Origin: Maricaulis sp.
GTDB lineage: Bacteria > Pseudomonadota > Alphaproteobacteria > Caulobacterales > Maricaulaceae
Assembly (NCBI GenBank): GCA_017643585.1
Contig: JAEPND010000006.1
Location: 117,066-181,065, forward strand
Direction of reading: 5' to 3'
DNA length: 64,000 nt
A model generated the notes under the pieces. The model was given only the letters and a program-made list of their open reading frames with translations. It did not search any database and was not told the DNA's origin. Shown in pieces: positions 16,909-25,483 of the stretch; the first letter of the stretch is position 1; each line of letters begins with the position of its first letter. The position numbers and the translations under genes were made by a program.

Positions 16909-17841
16909 GTGATCGAGGGGACGGGGGTTGATGCGCTCAGGGTCGAACTGAGCCCGGCATTCCAGCTGATCATGTCGATCAGCCTGGTCGTCATGATGTT
17001 CACTGTCGCACTGGGATTGAAGCTTAAGGACTTCATGGATTTGCGGAAGGAACCCTGGGCCGTGGGCGGCGGGGTTTTGGCGCAGGTCCTGGGACTGCCC
17101 CTGCTGACCCTGGGCTTGATCTTCTGGCTCCAGCCCGCGCCCAGCGTGGCCCTGGGCATGATCGTGGTCGCCAGCTGTCCCGGAGGTAATGTCTCGAACG
17201 CGCTGACGCTGTTCGCCAGAGGCGATACAGCCTATTCCGTATCTCTGACCTCGATCTCCGCAGTTTCCGCGGCGGTCGTGACCCCCATTTCCATTCTTTT
17301 CTGGGCGAATCAATACGGCCCTACCTCTGTGCTTGTGGACACGCTGGATGTGGACCCATCGATTTTCCTGGTCCAGACGGCCGGATTGCTGGCCCTGCCT
17401 TTGCTGGCCGGGATGTCACTGGCGCACTGGAAGCCGGAATTTGCGAGTGTTCTGAGACGTATGCTGATCCCGGTTGCCTTCACGATGCTGGTCGGTCTGA
17501 TCCTGGTCGGAGCCTTCTCCAATCGCGATGTCCTGTTCTCGACCGAGCACAGCCTGATCCCGCTGGTCATGACCCATAATGCGCTGGCTTTTGTCCTTGG
17601 GGGGGGGGCCGGTTTTGCCATGCAGCTGGCCGGGGCCAAGATCCGCGCTCTGACCTTCGAAGTGGGCATCCAGAATGCGGGACTCGGCCTGTTGCTTTTA
17701 TTGTCCCAGTTTGGTGGTGTCGGCGGCGCGGTCGCTGTGACGGCACTCTGGGGTGTCTGGCATATCACGGCCGGTTTTATTCTGGTCGGGCTGTTCCGGG
17801 GCTACGACCATCTCAAGAACAAGCGGAGCGCTGGTACATGA
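16909..17841 (+). CDS. Bile acid:sodium symporter family (BASS) transporter
   Basis: A 310-residue membrane protein with about nine or ten hydrophobic spans and BASS signatures: the glycine-rich VVASCPGGNVSNALTLFARGD in the first half and FEVGIQNAGLGLLLL in the second. These are the two crossover regions that bind sodium in this family. Substrates range from bile acids to pantoate, pyruvate and other organic anions. The start is GTG 16909, with TCTGGAGG six bases upstream. It lies 12 bases ahead of an N-acyl-D-amino-acid deacylase-like gene, so import of an acylated organic acid followed by hydrolysis is plausible. A -10-like GCTACAAT sits at 16863-16870. Confidence 0.88.
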   Translation: MIEGTGVDALRVELSPAFQLIMSISLVVMMFTVALGLKLKDFMDLRKEPWAVGGGVLAQVLGLPLLTLGLIFWLQPAPSVALGMIVVASCPGGNVSNALTLFARGDTAYSVSLTSISAVSAAVVTPISILFWANQYGPTSVLVDTLDVDPSIFLVQTAGLLALPLLAGMSLAHWKPEFASVLRRMLIPVAFTMLVGLILVGAFSNRDVLFSTEHSLIPLVMTHNALAFVLGGGAGFAMQLAGAKIRALTFEVGIQNAGLGLLLLLSQFGGVGGAVAVTALWGVWHITAGFILVGLFRGYDHLKNKRSAGT

Positions 17842-17853
17842 CGGGAGGTGTCC

Positions 17854-19629
17854 ATGTTGGATCTGGTAATTCGTGGCGGCAAACTGTTCGACGGAACAGG
17901 GGCGGCGCCCAGCGAGGGTGATATCGCGATCAAGGATGGCGTCATCGCAAAAATCGGGACGATAACCGGCGAGGCGGTGCGCGAGATCGATGCGCGTGGC
18001 CAGATCGTGACCCCGGGTTTTGTGGACATCCACACACATTATGACGGCCAGGCGAGTTGGGACGCGGAGTTGCGACCGTCCATCGATCACGGCGTGACCA
18101 CTGCGGTCATGGGTAATTGCGGTGTCGGCTTCGCGCCCGTTCGGGAAAGTGATCACGACAAGCTGATCAAGCTGATGGAGGGGGTCGAGGATATTCCCGG
18201 AACCGCCTTGCACGAAGGTCTGACCTGGGATTGGGAGAGCTTCCCGGATTATCTCGATGCGCTCGAGAAAATGCCGCGCACCATCGACATCGCCGCGATG
18301 ATGCCCCACGACCCCTTGCGTGTGTATGTGATGGGTGATCGCGCTGTGTTCTCGCAGCACGCTACAAAGGACGATATCGCGGAGATGCGCCGTTTGACCC
18401 GCGAGGCCCTGGAGGCCGGCGCGATCGGATTTGCGACCGGCCGGTCCGATGTGCACAAGACAGCTGATGGTGACTGGACACCATCGTCAGAAGCAACCCG
18501 CGACGAGCTGACGGGTATCGCCAAGGCTTTTGACGGGCTTGGATTTGGTGTTGTTCAGGCCGTGTCAGACTTCAACCTGGAGCGCGGCGAGGCGGACTTC
18601 GACGAGGAATGGTCGATCGTCGCCGATTACGCCAAGGCTTCGGGGCGTCCGTTCTCCTTCTCCCTGATGCAGCGTGACTTTGCACCGGACCAGTGGCTGA
18701 AGCTGATCAATCTCTCCGAGAAGCTGAAAGAGGAGGGCGTTGACGCCCGTATGCAGGTGGCACCACGGGCCATTGGCGTGTTCCTCGGGTTTAACTGCAC
18801 CTTCCACCCCTTCATGGGATATCCGACCTACAAGACGATTGCGGACCTGCCGTTGGCTGAACGGGTTGCGCGTATGAAGGACCCGGAGTTCAAGGCCCGG
18901 ATCCTGTCCGAGAAGACCGACAAATTGTCTGGCCCGGGCTCATCGATACCGCCTCTGGCTGACCTTCTCATGGAGCATATCGAGATGGTCGCGGAGAAAT
19001 TCTTCCAGATAGGCAATCCGCCGGATTACGAGCAGCCGGCCGAGAACTCACTGGCCTCCCGCGCCCGCGCCGAGAACAAGCCCCTGATGGAGATCATCTA
19101 TGACACGCTCCTCGAACGTGACGGCAAGGAGCTGATCTACCTCCCGCTCTATAATTATACCGAGCTCAATTACGACAATGTGCTCAAGATGATGGAGCAC
19201 CCACAGGCGCTTTATGGCCTGTCAGATGGAGGGGCACATGTCGGGACGGTCTGTGATGCCTCCATGCCGACTTACATGATCACCCACTGGACGCGGGACC
19301 GGACGCGTGGTCGCAAGCTGGACCTTCCTACCGTGGTGCGGATGCTGACCGGTGCCCAGGCGGATTATCTGGGCATGTCAGATCGCGGCTATCTCAAGGA
19401 GGGGCTGAAGGCCGATATCAACATCATTGATCTCGACATTTTGCAGATGGAGCCTCCGCACATGGAGCAGGACCTGCCCGCGGGCGGTCAGCGTCTTTTG
19501 CAGGGCGCGCGGGGCTATACGGCGACGATCGTCGCCGGTGATGTCGTCATGGAGGATGGCAAGCTGACCGGGGCCAAGCCGGGGCGTCTCTATCGGGCTG
19601 GCCGAGAGCAGGCGGTGGCGGCCGAGTGA
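17854..19629 (+). CDS. Amidohydrolase, N-acyl-D-amino-acid deacylase-like
   Basis: A 591-residue metal-dependent amidohydrolase. The N-terminal beta sandwich (DLVIRGGKLFDGTGAAPSEGDIAIKDGVI) leads into the TIM barrel with the metal motif FVDIHTHYDGQASWD, then GNCGVGFAP (the Cys metal ligand typical of D-aminoacylases), YGLSDGGAHVG and LTGAQADYLGMSDRGYLKEGLKADINIID at the end. At 591 residues it is longer than characterised D-aminoacylases, which are nearer 480-500, so the substrate may differ. ATG 17854 has CGGGAGG five bases upstream; an in-frame GTG at 17848 is less likely. The preceding transporter gene suggests the substrate is imported. Confidence 0.85.
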   Translation: MLDLVIRGGKLFDGTGAAPSEGDIAIKDGVIAKIGTITGEAVREIDARGQIVTPGFVDIHTHYDGQASWDAELRPSIDHGVTTAVMGNCGVGFAPVRESDHDKLIKLMEGVEDIPGTALHEGLTWDWESFPDYLDALEKMPRTIDIAAMMPHDPLRVYVMGDRAVFSQHATKDDIAEMRRLTREALEAGAIGFATGRSDVHKTADGDWTPSSEATRDELTGIAKAFDGLGFGVVQAVSDFNLERGEADFDEEWSIVADYAKASGRPFSFSLMQRDFAPDQWLKLINLSEKLKEEGVDARMQVAPRAIGVFLGFNCTFHPFMGYPTYKTIADLPLAERVARMKDPEFKARILSEKTDKLSGPGSSIPPLADLLMEHIEMVAEKFFQIGNPPDYEQPAENSLASRARAENKPLMEIIYDTLLERDGKELIYLPLYNYTELNYDNVLKMMEHPQALYGLSDGGAHVGTVCDASMPTYMITHWTRDRTRGRKLDLPTVVRMLTGAQADYLGMSDRGYLKEGLKADINIIDLDILQMEPPHMEQDLPAGGQRLLQGARGYTATIVAGDVVMEDGKLTGAKPGRLYRAGREQAVAAE

Positions 19630-19630
19630 C

Positions 19631-20032
19631 ATGAAGCTTTTTTCTCCCATCGTTCTCATTGTGGCCCTGGCAGTTGCCGCGCTGTCAGTTTCGGTCCTGC
19701 TGCTCGAACCGGCGCTGTGGCCCCGGGCGGTTCTGTCGCTGATCTTTCTGCCGGTGGGCGGCTGGTTCTTTCTCTGGGTGGCGCGGCGCAATGCTGCGCG
19801 GTCGAACGGTCGCAAGGCACTGATCCGTATCCGGGCCGCTATGGTCGGAGCGGGCGCCGTGCTGGCTTCCGCGCTTGGCTTTCGTGTCGTCGAAGCCCTG
19901 GGGGTGGAAACCGGGGCGGGTGGGCAATCCGTGATCAGCCTGGTGCTGATCCTGGTCGTCGTTTGTGGCGACCTGCTGGCGGCGCGTATGGACAGCGATG
20001 CCGACAAGCTGGACCAAGACGACCGGGACTGA
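19631..20032 (+). CDS. Small integral membrane protein, unknown function
   Basis: A 133-residue protein with about four hydrophobic segments (residues 5-26, 30-50, 68-88 and 99-117) and a charged C-terminal tail (RMDSDADKLDQDDRD). No family was recognised. It starts one base after the stop of the amidohydrolase gene, so it is probably the last gene of that three-gene unit and may support the transporter or enzyme, but nothing in the sequence shows this. Confidence 0.7.
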   Translation: MKLFSPIVLIVALAVAALSVSVLLLEPALWPRAVLSLIFLPVGGWFFLWVARRNAARSNGRKALIRIRAAMVGAGAVLASALGFRVVEALGVETGAGGQSVISLVLILVVVCGDLLAARMDSDADKLDQDDRD

Positions 20033-20079
20033 CGCGCATCACGAGACGGTCGAACGAGGCTTTTCGCGGTTATGCGCGT

Positions 20080-20838
20080 CTAGCGCACATAACTCGCGCC
20101 ATTGATGTCGATGCAGGAGCCGGTCGCACTTGAACAGGCGCCCGAGGCCAGGAACGCGCACATGGCGGCAATCTCCTCCGGTTCGGCCATGCGCCCGATC
20201 GGGATCTCGGAATTTGCTGCGGCCAGGCCTGCAGCATTTTGCGGGGCCATGCGTGTATTGATCCAGCCCGGCGCCAGCGCATAGGCGTGAATGCCGTGCT
20301 GTCCCCATTGCCGGGCGATCGTCTTGGTCAGTGACAAGACAGCGCCCTTGGAGGCGGCATAGGCCATATGGTCCTTGTCTTCACCACGATATCCGGCCCG
20401 GCTGGCGATATTGATGATTTCGCCGCCGCCACTCTCTTTCATTTCCGGGATCGCGGCACGACAGATATCTGCAACCGCCATCAGATTGACCTGGAGTATA
20501 CCCGCCCAGTTGGCCTCCCAGGTTTCATCGGAACTGTCGATCGACGTCTCCCAGTGAATGCCGGCATTGTTGACCACAATATCCAGCCGTCCGCCGGCCA
20601 GGTGCAGGGCGGCGTCATACAGCTCGCGACCGGCACCGGGCATCATCAGGTCGGACTGGACCGCCCCGAGGGCACGCGGGCCGATTTCCTGAACTGCAGA
20701 GTCGGCATCGGCCATGTTCTGATTGCCGTGCAGGATCACCTCCGCACCCTGTTCCGCAAACAGGAAAGCTGCGGCGCGTCCAACGCCATGGCTGGAGCCG
20801 GTAATCAGTGCGCGTTTTCCAGCAAGCGGTCCGGTCAT
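20080..20838 (-). CDS. Short-chain dehydrogenase/reductase (FabG-like)
   Basis: A 252-residue classical SDR with LITGSSHGVGRAAA (cofactor binding), VNNAGIH, INIASRAGYRG (catalytic Ser) and MAYAASKGAVLSLTKTIA (YxxxK). The C-terminal GSCIDINGASYVR is typical of FabG-like enzymes. It should use NAD(P) to interconvert a hydroxy and keto group on an unknown substrate. It lies downstream of the aldehyde dehydrogenase on the same strand, but a terminator separates them, so it may be transcribed on its own. Confidence 0.88.
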   Translation of the reverse strand: MTGPLAGKRALITGSSHGVGRAAAFLFAEQGAEVILHGNQNMADADSAVQEIGPRALGAVQSDLMMPGAGRELYDAALHLAGGRLDIVVNNAGIHWETSIDSSDETWEANWAGILQVNLMAVADICRAAIPEMKESGGGEIINIASRAGYRGEDKDHMAYAASKGAVLSLTKTIARQWGQHGIHAYALAPGWINTRMAPQNAAGLAAANSEIPIGRMAEPEEIAAMCAFLASGACSSATGSCIDINGASYVR

Positions 20839-20897
20839 GATCTTGTCCTCGTGTGGTCATGTCTGGTCTCAGACTTAGCGAGCTTTCCGTCGATTCC

Positions 20898-20930
20898 AAA
20901 AGAAAAGCCGCCGGGTTGTGCCGGCGGCTT
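20898..20930 (-). terminator. Terminator of the serine hydrolase-GMC-ALDH operon
   Basis: Stem AAGCCGCCGG (20930-20921 on the minus strand) pairs with 20914-20905 around a six-base loop, followed on the minus strand by a T-rich run (TTTTCTTTT). It lies 23 bases after the aldehyde dehydrogenase stop. Confidence 0.85.
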
Positions 20931-20953
20931 GCAGTCCAGTTCTGTCGCTGGCG

Positions 20954-22375
20954 CTATTTCAGCTGACGCTTGGTGATGTTCTCGTACATCTTTCCATAGG
21001 GCGGTGCGAGCAGGCGGGACGGATGCCATTTGCCGGTGTGGAAGACCGAACGGTTGTGGCTGAAGACCTCAAAGCCTGTTTCTCCATGATAGGCGCCCTG
21101 GCCGGAGGCTCCGATGCCGCCAAACGGCAGGTCCGGGATAGACAGGTGCAACAGGTTGATATTAACCCCGACACCCCCCGACAGCGTGGCGCCCAGCACA
21201 CGGTCCGCTTCCGCCTTGTCGGTGGTGTAGACATACAGGGCGAGCGGATGGTCCCGGTCGCTGACATAGTCAGTGGCCTGGTCGAGAGTTTCATATCCCA
21301 GGACCGGCAGGACCGGGCCGAAAATCTCTTCTTCCAGAAGTTTGGAATCGGCGGGCAGGTTGAGCACCACGGTGGGTGGAATCTTGCGTCTCGCCTTGGC
21401 CTCTGCCGCATCATGTTCGGGCTGAAGCACGGTCGCGCCTGCCGCGCGGGCCTCTTCGATCATGTCATGCAGGCGTTGATAATGCCGGTCCGAAACGATG
21501 GCCGAATAGCTGTCATCTGTTGCCACGTCCTCGAACTGGGCCTGGGCCACGGCGACAAGGGCAGAGGCGACTTCGTCTTCGCGCCCCTTCGGCGCCAGCA
21601 CGTAGTCCGGTGCGACACAGGTCTGGCCGGAATTGAACAGCTTGCCCCAGGTGATGGATTTGGCCGCGCTCTCGACCGGATAGCTCGGCGTGATGATGGC
21701 CGGAGATTTGCCGCCGAGTTCCAGGGTTACCGGAACCAGGTTCTCCGCAGCCGCCTTTGCGACCAGTCGACCGACCTGGGTCGAGCCGGTGTAGAAGAGG
21801 TGGTCGAATTTGAGCTGGGTGAACGCCTGTCCCACGGCGGGACCGCCTGTGATCACCGCGACCTGGTCCTCGTCGAAGTGCTGACCGATCAATGTCTTGA
21901 TGAGTTCTGAGGTGGCCGGCGTGTATTCCGACGGTTTGAGCATGGCCCGGCACCCTGCGCCCAGCGCCGCGACCAGCGGAGCCAGGGCCAGCTGGAAGGG
22001 GTAATTCCAGGGCGCGACAATGCCGGCGACGCCGACCGGGTCGCGCCGGATATAGGCCTTGCCCGGTTTCAGGTTCAGCGGGACCGAGACCTTTTTCGGT
22101 TTCATCCACTGTTTGAGATGTTTGGCGGTGTGTTCGGCATCATTGATGACGAAGATAATCTCGCCCAGCACGCTTTCCTGCTTGGCCCGGCAGGAGAAGT
22201 CCTGATTGATGGCCTCACAGATCGCATCGACATTGTCCCGGCACAGTTTTGCAATCTTGGCCAGGTCCGCCTTGCGGTTTTCGAGCGAGCGCTGGCGATC
22301 GGCCTTAAAGGCCGATTTCTGCGTTCCGAGAATGGACTTCATCCGCTCGATTTGTTTGGATTCTGCATCACTCAT
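20954..22375 (-). CDS. Aldehyde dehydrogenase (coniferyl/fatty aldehyde type)
   Basis: A 473-residue NAD(P)-dependent aldehyde dehydrogenase. Key motifs are IVAPWNYPFQLALAPL, the LELGGKSP segment with the general-base Glu, and FNSGQTCVAPDYVL with the nucleophilic Cys. The length and lack of N- and C-terminal extensions match the class 3/coniferyl aldehyde dehydrogenase group, which has a hydrophobic C terminus and often acts on long-chain aldehydes. GAGGAG precedes the ATG. It follows the GMC alcohol oxidase/dehydrogenase by 10 bases, so the pair probably converts an alcohol to an acid through the aldehyde. Confidence 0.93.
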   Translation of the reverse strand: MSDAESKQIERMKSILGTQKSAFKADRQRSLENRKADLAKIAKLCRDNVDAICEAINQDFSCRAKQESVLGEIIFVINDAEHTAKHLKQWMKPKKVSVPLNLKPGKAYIRRDPVGVAGIVAPWNYPFQLALAPLVAALGAGCRAMLKPSEYTPATSELIKTLIGQHFDEDQVAVITGGPAVGQAFTQLKFDHLFYTGSTQVGRLVAKAAAENLVPVTLELGGKSPAIITPSYPVESAAKSITWGKLFNSGQTCVAPDYVLAPKGREDEVASALVAVAQAQFEDVATDDSYSAIVSDRHYQRLHDMIEEARAAGATVLQPEHDAAEAKARRKIPPTVVLNLPADSKLLEEEIFGPVLPVLGYETLDQATDYVSDRDHPLALYVYTTDKAEADRVLGATLSGGVGVNINLLHLSIPDLPFGGIGASGQGAYHGETGFEVFSHNRSVFHTGKWHPSRLLAPPYGKMYENITKRQLK

Positions 22376-22385
22376 GATGATCTCC

Positions 22386-23990
22386 TCAGGCGTTGTCTTC
22401 CGCGATCATGGCTGCGGCCCGTGTCGCGATCATTATGGTGGGAGCATTGGTATTGCCGCCGACGAGACGCGGCATGACGGAGGCGTCGATCACCCGCAAC
22501 CCGTCTACACCCTTCACGCGACACCGGCTGTCCACGACGGACAGGTCACCTGAGCCCATCGCGCAGGTCGACGTCGGATGGTAGAGCGTTTCAGCCCGGT
22601 TTCGAACATCATCCATCAACTCAGCGCGATTGGTGACGTGTGCCCCGGGATAGCGTTCTTCCTTGCGGTCGAAGTCGAAGGCGGGCGCGCGCAGGATTTC
22701 TCGCACCTTGGCGAGGCCATCCGTCATCACGTCTGCATCAAATTCCTCGTCCAGGTAGTTGGGCTGGATCAGCGGGTGGTCATTCGGGTCCGTGGATTTC
22801 AGACGGATCTCGCCGCGGCTGCGCGGATAGAGCTGGCAGACATGCAAGGTCACGCCATGACCCCAGGCCTTTTCGATACCATGCGGGTTCGAAATTGCCG
22901 GGATGAACACAAGCTGCAGATCTGGCAGGTCTTCCGCATAGGCCGATTTGATGAAGGCGCCACCCTGTACCGGATTAACGAAGGCCGGGCCGTCACCCAT
23001 CAGCACCATGCGACCCATCATGTAGACATGATGGGGAATGGAACGAAGGGAATTGCCGATCGAGATCGAGGACTGGGTCCAGATCTGGGCGGTGACGTCG
23101 AGGTGGTCCTGCAGGTTCTTGCCAACACCCGGCAGGTCGTGTTCGACACTGACGCCAGCCTCGCGCAATTCATCGGCCGGTCCGATGCCTGACAGAAGCA
23201 GGGTCTGGGGTGAGTTGATCGCGCCTCCGGAGAGGATGACTTCCTTGCGGGCCTTCAGCTCGGTCAGCGTGCCGTCGATCTCGACTTCCACGCCGGTCGC
23301 GCGGCCATTTTCGATGATGATCTTGCGCACCATCGTTTTCATCGACACGGAACAATTGGCACGATCCAGCGCCGGGCGCAGGAAAGCGTCGGCGGCGCTG
23401 CAGCGCTTGCCGTTGCGCTGCGTGACCTGATAGGGGCCAAAGCCTTCCTGTTCAGGGCCATTGAAGTCCGCATTGCGTTTGTACTGCAGCTGGTCGCCGG
23501 CCTTGAAGAAGGCGTCGGTCAACGGATTGAGCGGGGTGATATCCTCGACAGAGAGCGGACCACCGGCACCGTGCAGTTCAGAGGCGCCACGCTGTTGATC
23601 CTGAACCTCCTTGAAGGCGGGCAGGGCGTTGTTCCAGCCCCATCCTTCCGCGCCATAGGTCTGTTCCCATTCGTCGAAATTTTCCTTGGCACCGCGCATA
23701 TAGTGCATGGCGTTGATCGAGGAGGACCCGCCCAGCGTCTTGCCACGCGGCCAGAGAAGCTTGCGATCCTTGAGGTTCTTTTGTGGCTCGGTCCAGTAGC
23801 CCCAGTTGAATTCCTCGCCGGTGACGGCGAATTGCAGCAACATCGGTGTGCGAATTATGGCGCTGTTGTCAGAGCCGCCAGCCTCGAGGACACAGACGCT
23901 GACATCGGGATCGCGTGACAAGCGCTCCGCGACGGTGCAGCCCGCTGAGCCGGCACCACAGATAATGTAGTCAAACTCGGTCTCACTCAT
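22386..23990 (-). CDS. GMC-family FAD alcohol dehydrogenase/oxidase
   Basis: A 534-residue glucose-methanol-choline oxidoreductase. It has the FAD Rossmann motif CGAGSAGCTVAERLSRD and VLEAGG, GMC signature 1 in LGGSSSINAMHYMRG, signature 2 in GGAINSPQTLLLSGIG, and the catalytic C-terminal YHPTSTCAMG (His) with GGNTNAPTIMIATRAA (Asn). It resembles choline dehydrogenase and the long-chain alcohol dehydrogenase AlkJ. ATG 23990 follows GGAGG at good spacing; an in-frame upstream start falls inside the previous gene. It overlaps the serine hydrolase gene by 8 bases and is followed by the aldehyde dehydrogenase, suggesting alcohol-to-acid oxidation. Confidence 0.93.
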   Translation of the reverse strand: MSETEFDYIICGAGSAGCTVAERLSRDPDVSVCVLEAGGSDNSAIIRTPMLLQFAVTGEEFNWGYWTEPQKNLKDRKLLWPRGKTLGGSSSINAMHYMRGAKENFDEWEQTYGAEGWGWNNALPAFKEVQDQQRGASELHGAGGPLSVEDITPLNPLTDAFFKAGDQLQYKRNADFNGPEQEGFGPYQVTQRNGKRCSAADAFLRPALDRANCSVSMKTMVRKIIIENGRATGVEVEIDGTLTELKARKEVILSGGAINSPQTLLLSGIGPADELREAGVSVEHDLPGVGKNLQDHLDVTAQIWTQSSISIGNSLRSIPHHVYMMGRMVLMGDGPAFVNPVQGGAFIKSAYAEDLPDLQLVFIPAISNPHGIEKAWGHGVTLHVCQLYPRSRGEIRLKSTDPNDHPLIQPNYLDEEFDADVMTDGLAKVREILRAPAFDFDRKEERYPGAHVTNRAELMDDVRNRAETLYHPTSTCAMGSGDLSVVDSRCRVKGVDGLRVIDASVMPRLVGGNTNAPTIMIATRAAAMIAEDNA

Positions 23991-25233
23991 CTGTCGCCTC
24001 CATTGGCGCATCATTGCTGTCCACTGGCGCACCATAGTGCGCGGCGAGGGCCCGCATCGCGATCAGGGATTCCTCGGTTCGAGCGGTCCAGGTCGGGTCG
24101 GCAGCTGTCCGGGCGATGACAATGCCGCGGCGTTCATCCACCCACACATATTGCCCATAGACGCCAGCCATAAAGTATTCGCCGTCATAGCCCTCGGGCA
24201 CCCAGAAATGCAGTCCATAGCCGCGATGCGCGTAGACCCCGTCCGGGCCCGGTTCCTGGAAACCTGCGTTTGGCCGGGTGGCCGCTACGACCCAGTCTTC
24301 CGGCACAAGTTGCTCGCCCTGCCAGTTTCCGTTTTGCAGGTAGAACTGGCCGAAACGCGCATAATCCTCGAGTGATGCGTTCAGACAGCAATAGCCGATG
24401 GCCATGCCGTTATCGCCGGGGATGTTCTGGTTCCAATACGCCGAGCGGGTCATGCCCAGCGGTTCCCAGATCTGTTGCTGAACGATCTCGGCGAGAGGGC
24501 GGTCATAGATGGCGCGAACGACTGCGGAGAGGACGTGGGTGTTGGCGCTGACATAGTGAAGGTCCTCGCCGGGATTGCGATTGCGCTCGACGTCCGCGAC
24601 CAGCGTGTCGATATTCTGACCGAAAATATTGGCGCCCAGGAAGAGCCGACGAATGTCCGAACCTTCCGCGTTATAGTCCTCGTTGAAATCAACACCTGCC
24701 GACATCATCAGCAAATGCCGCAGGGATGTATCGCCATAGGGTGTGCCTTCGAACTGAGGCGCAAATTCCGCGGCGGTTTGGTCAAGATTGTCGATCAGGC
24801 CCTGGTGCATCGCCATGGCGATCAAGGTCGCCACATAACTTTTGCCAACCGACCAGGAGGTGTGGTGCGTGTCGGGTGTCGAATCGAGCGGATACTGCTC
24901 ATGAACGACCACGCCGTCTCGCAGGACCATCAAGCCGGTGCTGTGCGATTCCTCGAGCCACTGGTCAATGCTGCGCGTTTCGTCATTGAACCGATATGAA
25001 ACGGTCGAATTTGAGACATTTCGCGGTGTCTCCACGACAGAATTACCCGTTTCGATTGTGCGATACGGGAAAACTTCACTCATATTGCGAAATGTGTGAG
25101 CCAGGCGATCAACGCTTGTTGCGGCCTGAATTTCGGCCGGGGAATAGTCCGACCAAGGCCTGAAATACCAACCGGCCGCCGTCATGGCCAGGAGCCCGGC
25201 GCCAACACCTAAGCCTATGATAATGTTCTTCAT
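23983..25233 (-). CDS. Membrane-anchored serine hydrolase, class C beta-lactamase fold
   Basis: A 416-residue protein with an N-terminal membrane anchor or signal (IIIGLGVGAGLLAMTAAGWYF) and a beta-lactamase/esterase EstB-type domain. The SxxK nucleophile is Ser128-Val-Gly-Lys131 in TSWSVGKSYVATLI, a Tyr region follows (DLHYVSANTHVLS), and a late HRGYGLHFWV may supply the KTG-like motif. Such enzymes hydrolyse esters or amides in the periplasm. ATG 25233 is preferred over an upstream TTG because GGGGAGAG lies directly before it. It heads an operon with an alcohol and an aldehyde dehydrogenase, so release of an alcohol from an ester is a plausible role. Confidence 0.87.
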   Translation of the reverse strand: MKNIIIGLGVGAGLLAMTAAGWYFRPWSDYSPAEIQAATSVDRLAHTFRNMSEVFPYRTIETGNSVVETPRNVSNSTVSYRFNDETRSIDQWLEESHSTGLMVLRDGVVVHEQYPLDSTPDTHHTSWSVGKSYVATLIAMAMHQGLIDNLDQTAAEFAPQFEGTPYGDTSLRHLLMMSAGVDFNEDYNAEGSDIRRLFLGANIFGQNIDTLVADVERNRNPGEDLHYVSANTHVLSAVVRAIYDRPLAEIVQQQIWEPLGMTRSAYWNQNIPGDNGMAIGYCCLNASLEDYARFGQFYLQNGNWQGEQLVPEDWVVAATRPNAGFQEPGPDGVYAHRGYGLHFWVPEGYDGEYFMAGVYGQYVWVDERRGIVIARTAADPTWTARTEESLIAMRALAAHYGAPVDSNDAPMEATDE

Positions 25234-25256
25234 TTCTCTCCCCAAGCGTTTCTTTT

Positions 25257-25269
25257 TGAACGCTGTTCA
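25257..25269. promoter_or_regulatory. Candidate operator TGAAC-GCT-GTTCA
   Basis: A perfect 13-bp dyad, 23 bases before the serine hydrolase ATG, in the region divergent from the TonB receptor. The same dyad with a different 3-base centre recurs at 28286-28298 and 29866-29878, so this is probably a specific repressor or activator site. The regulator is not recognisable in this window. Confidence 0.6.
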
Positions 25270-25483
25270 CTCCGCAGCCTAGCAGAGTTCTGTCCAGAAA
25301 AAAGACTTGCGGGAAAATCGCAGCTGAATCCGCAGGGTGCGGCACGCATGCATCAGCCACGGCATCTTTTTTGCGGAATGCGTAAAAACGAGCTGACAGC
25401 ACCGTCCTATGATGTTCATATGTCAGATAGTTCACGCGGAAATGGTTGGCTAGAAACCGCGTTACTGAGGGGAGAAAATTCCA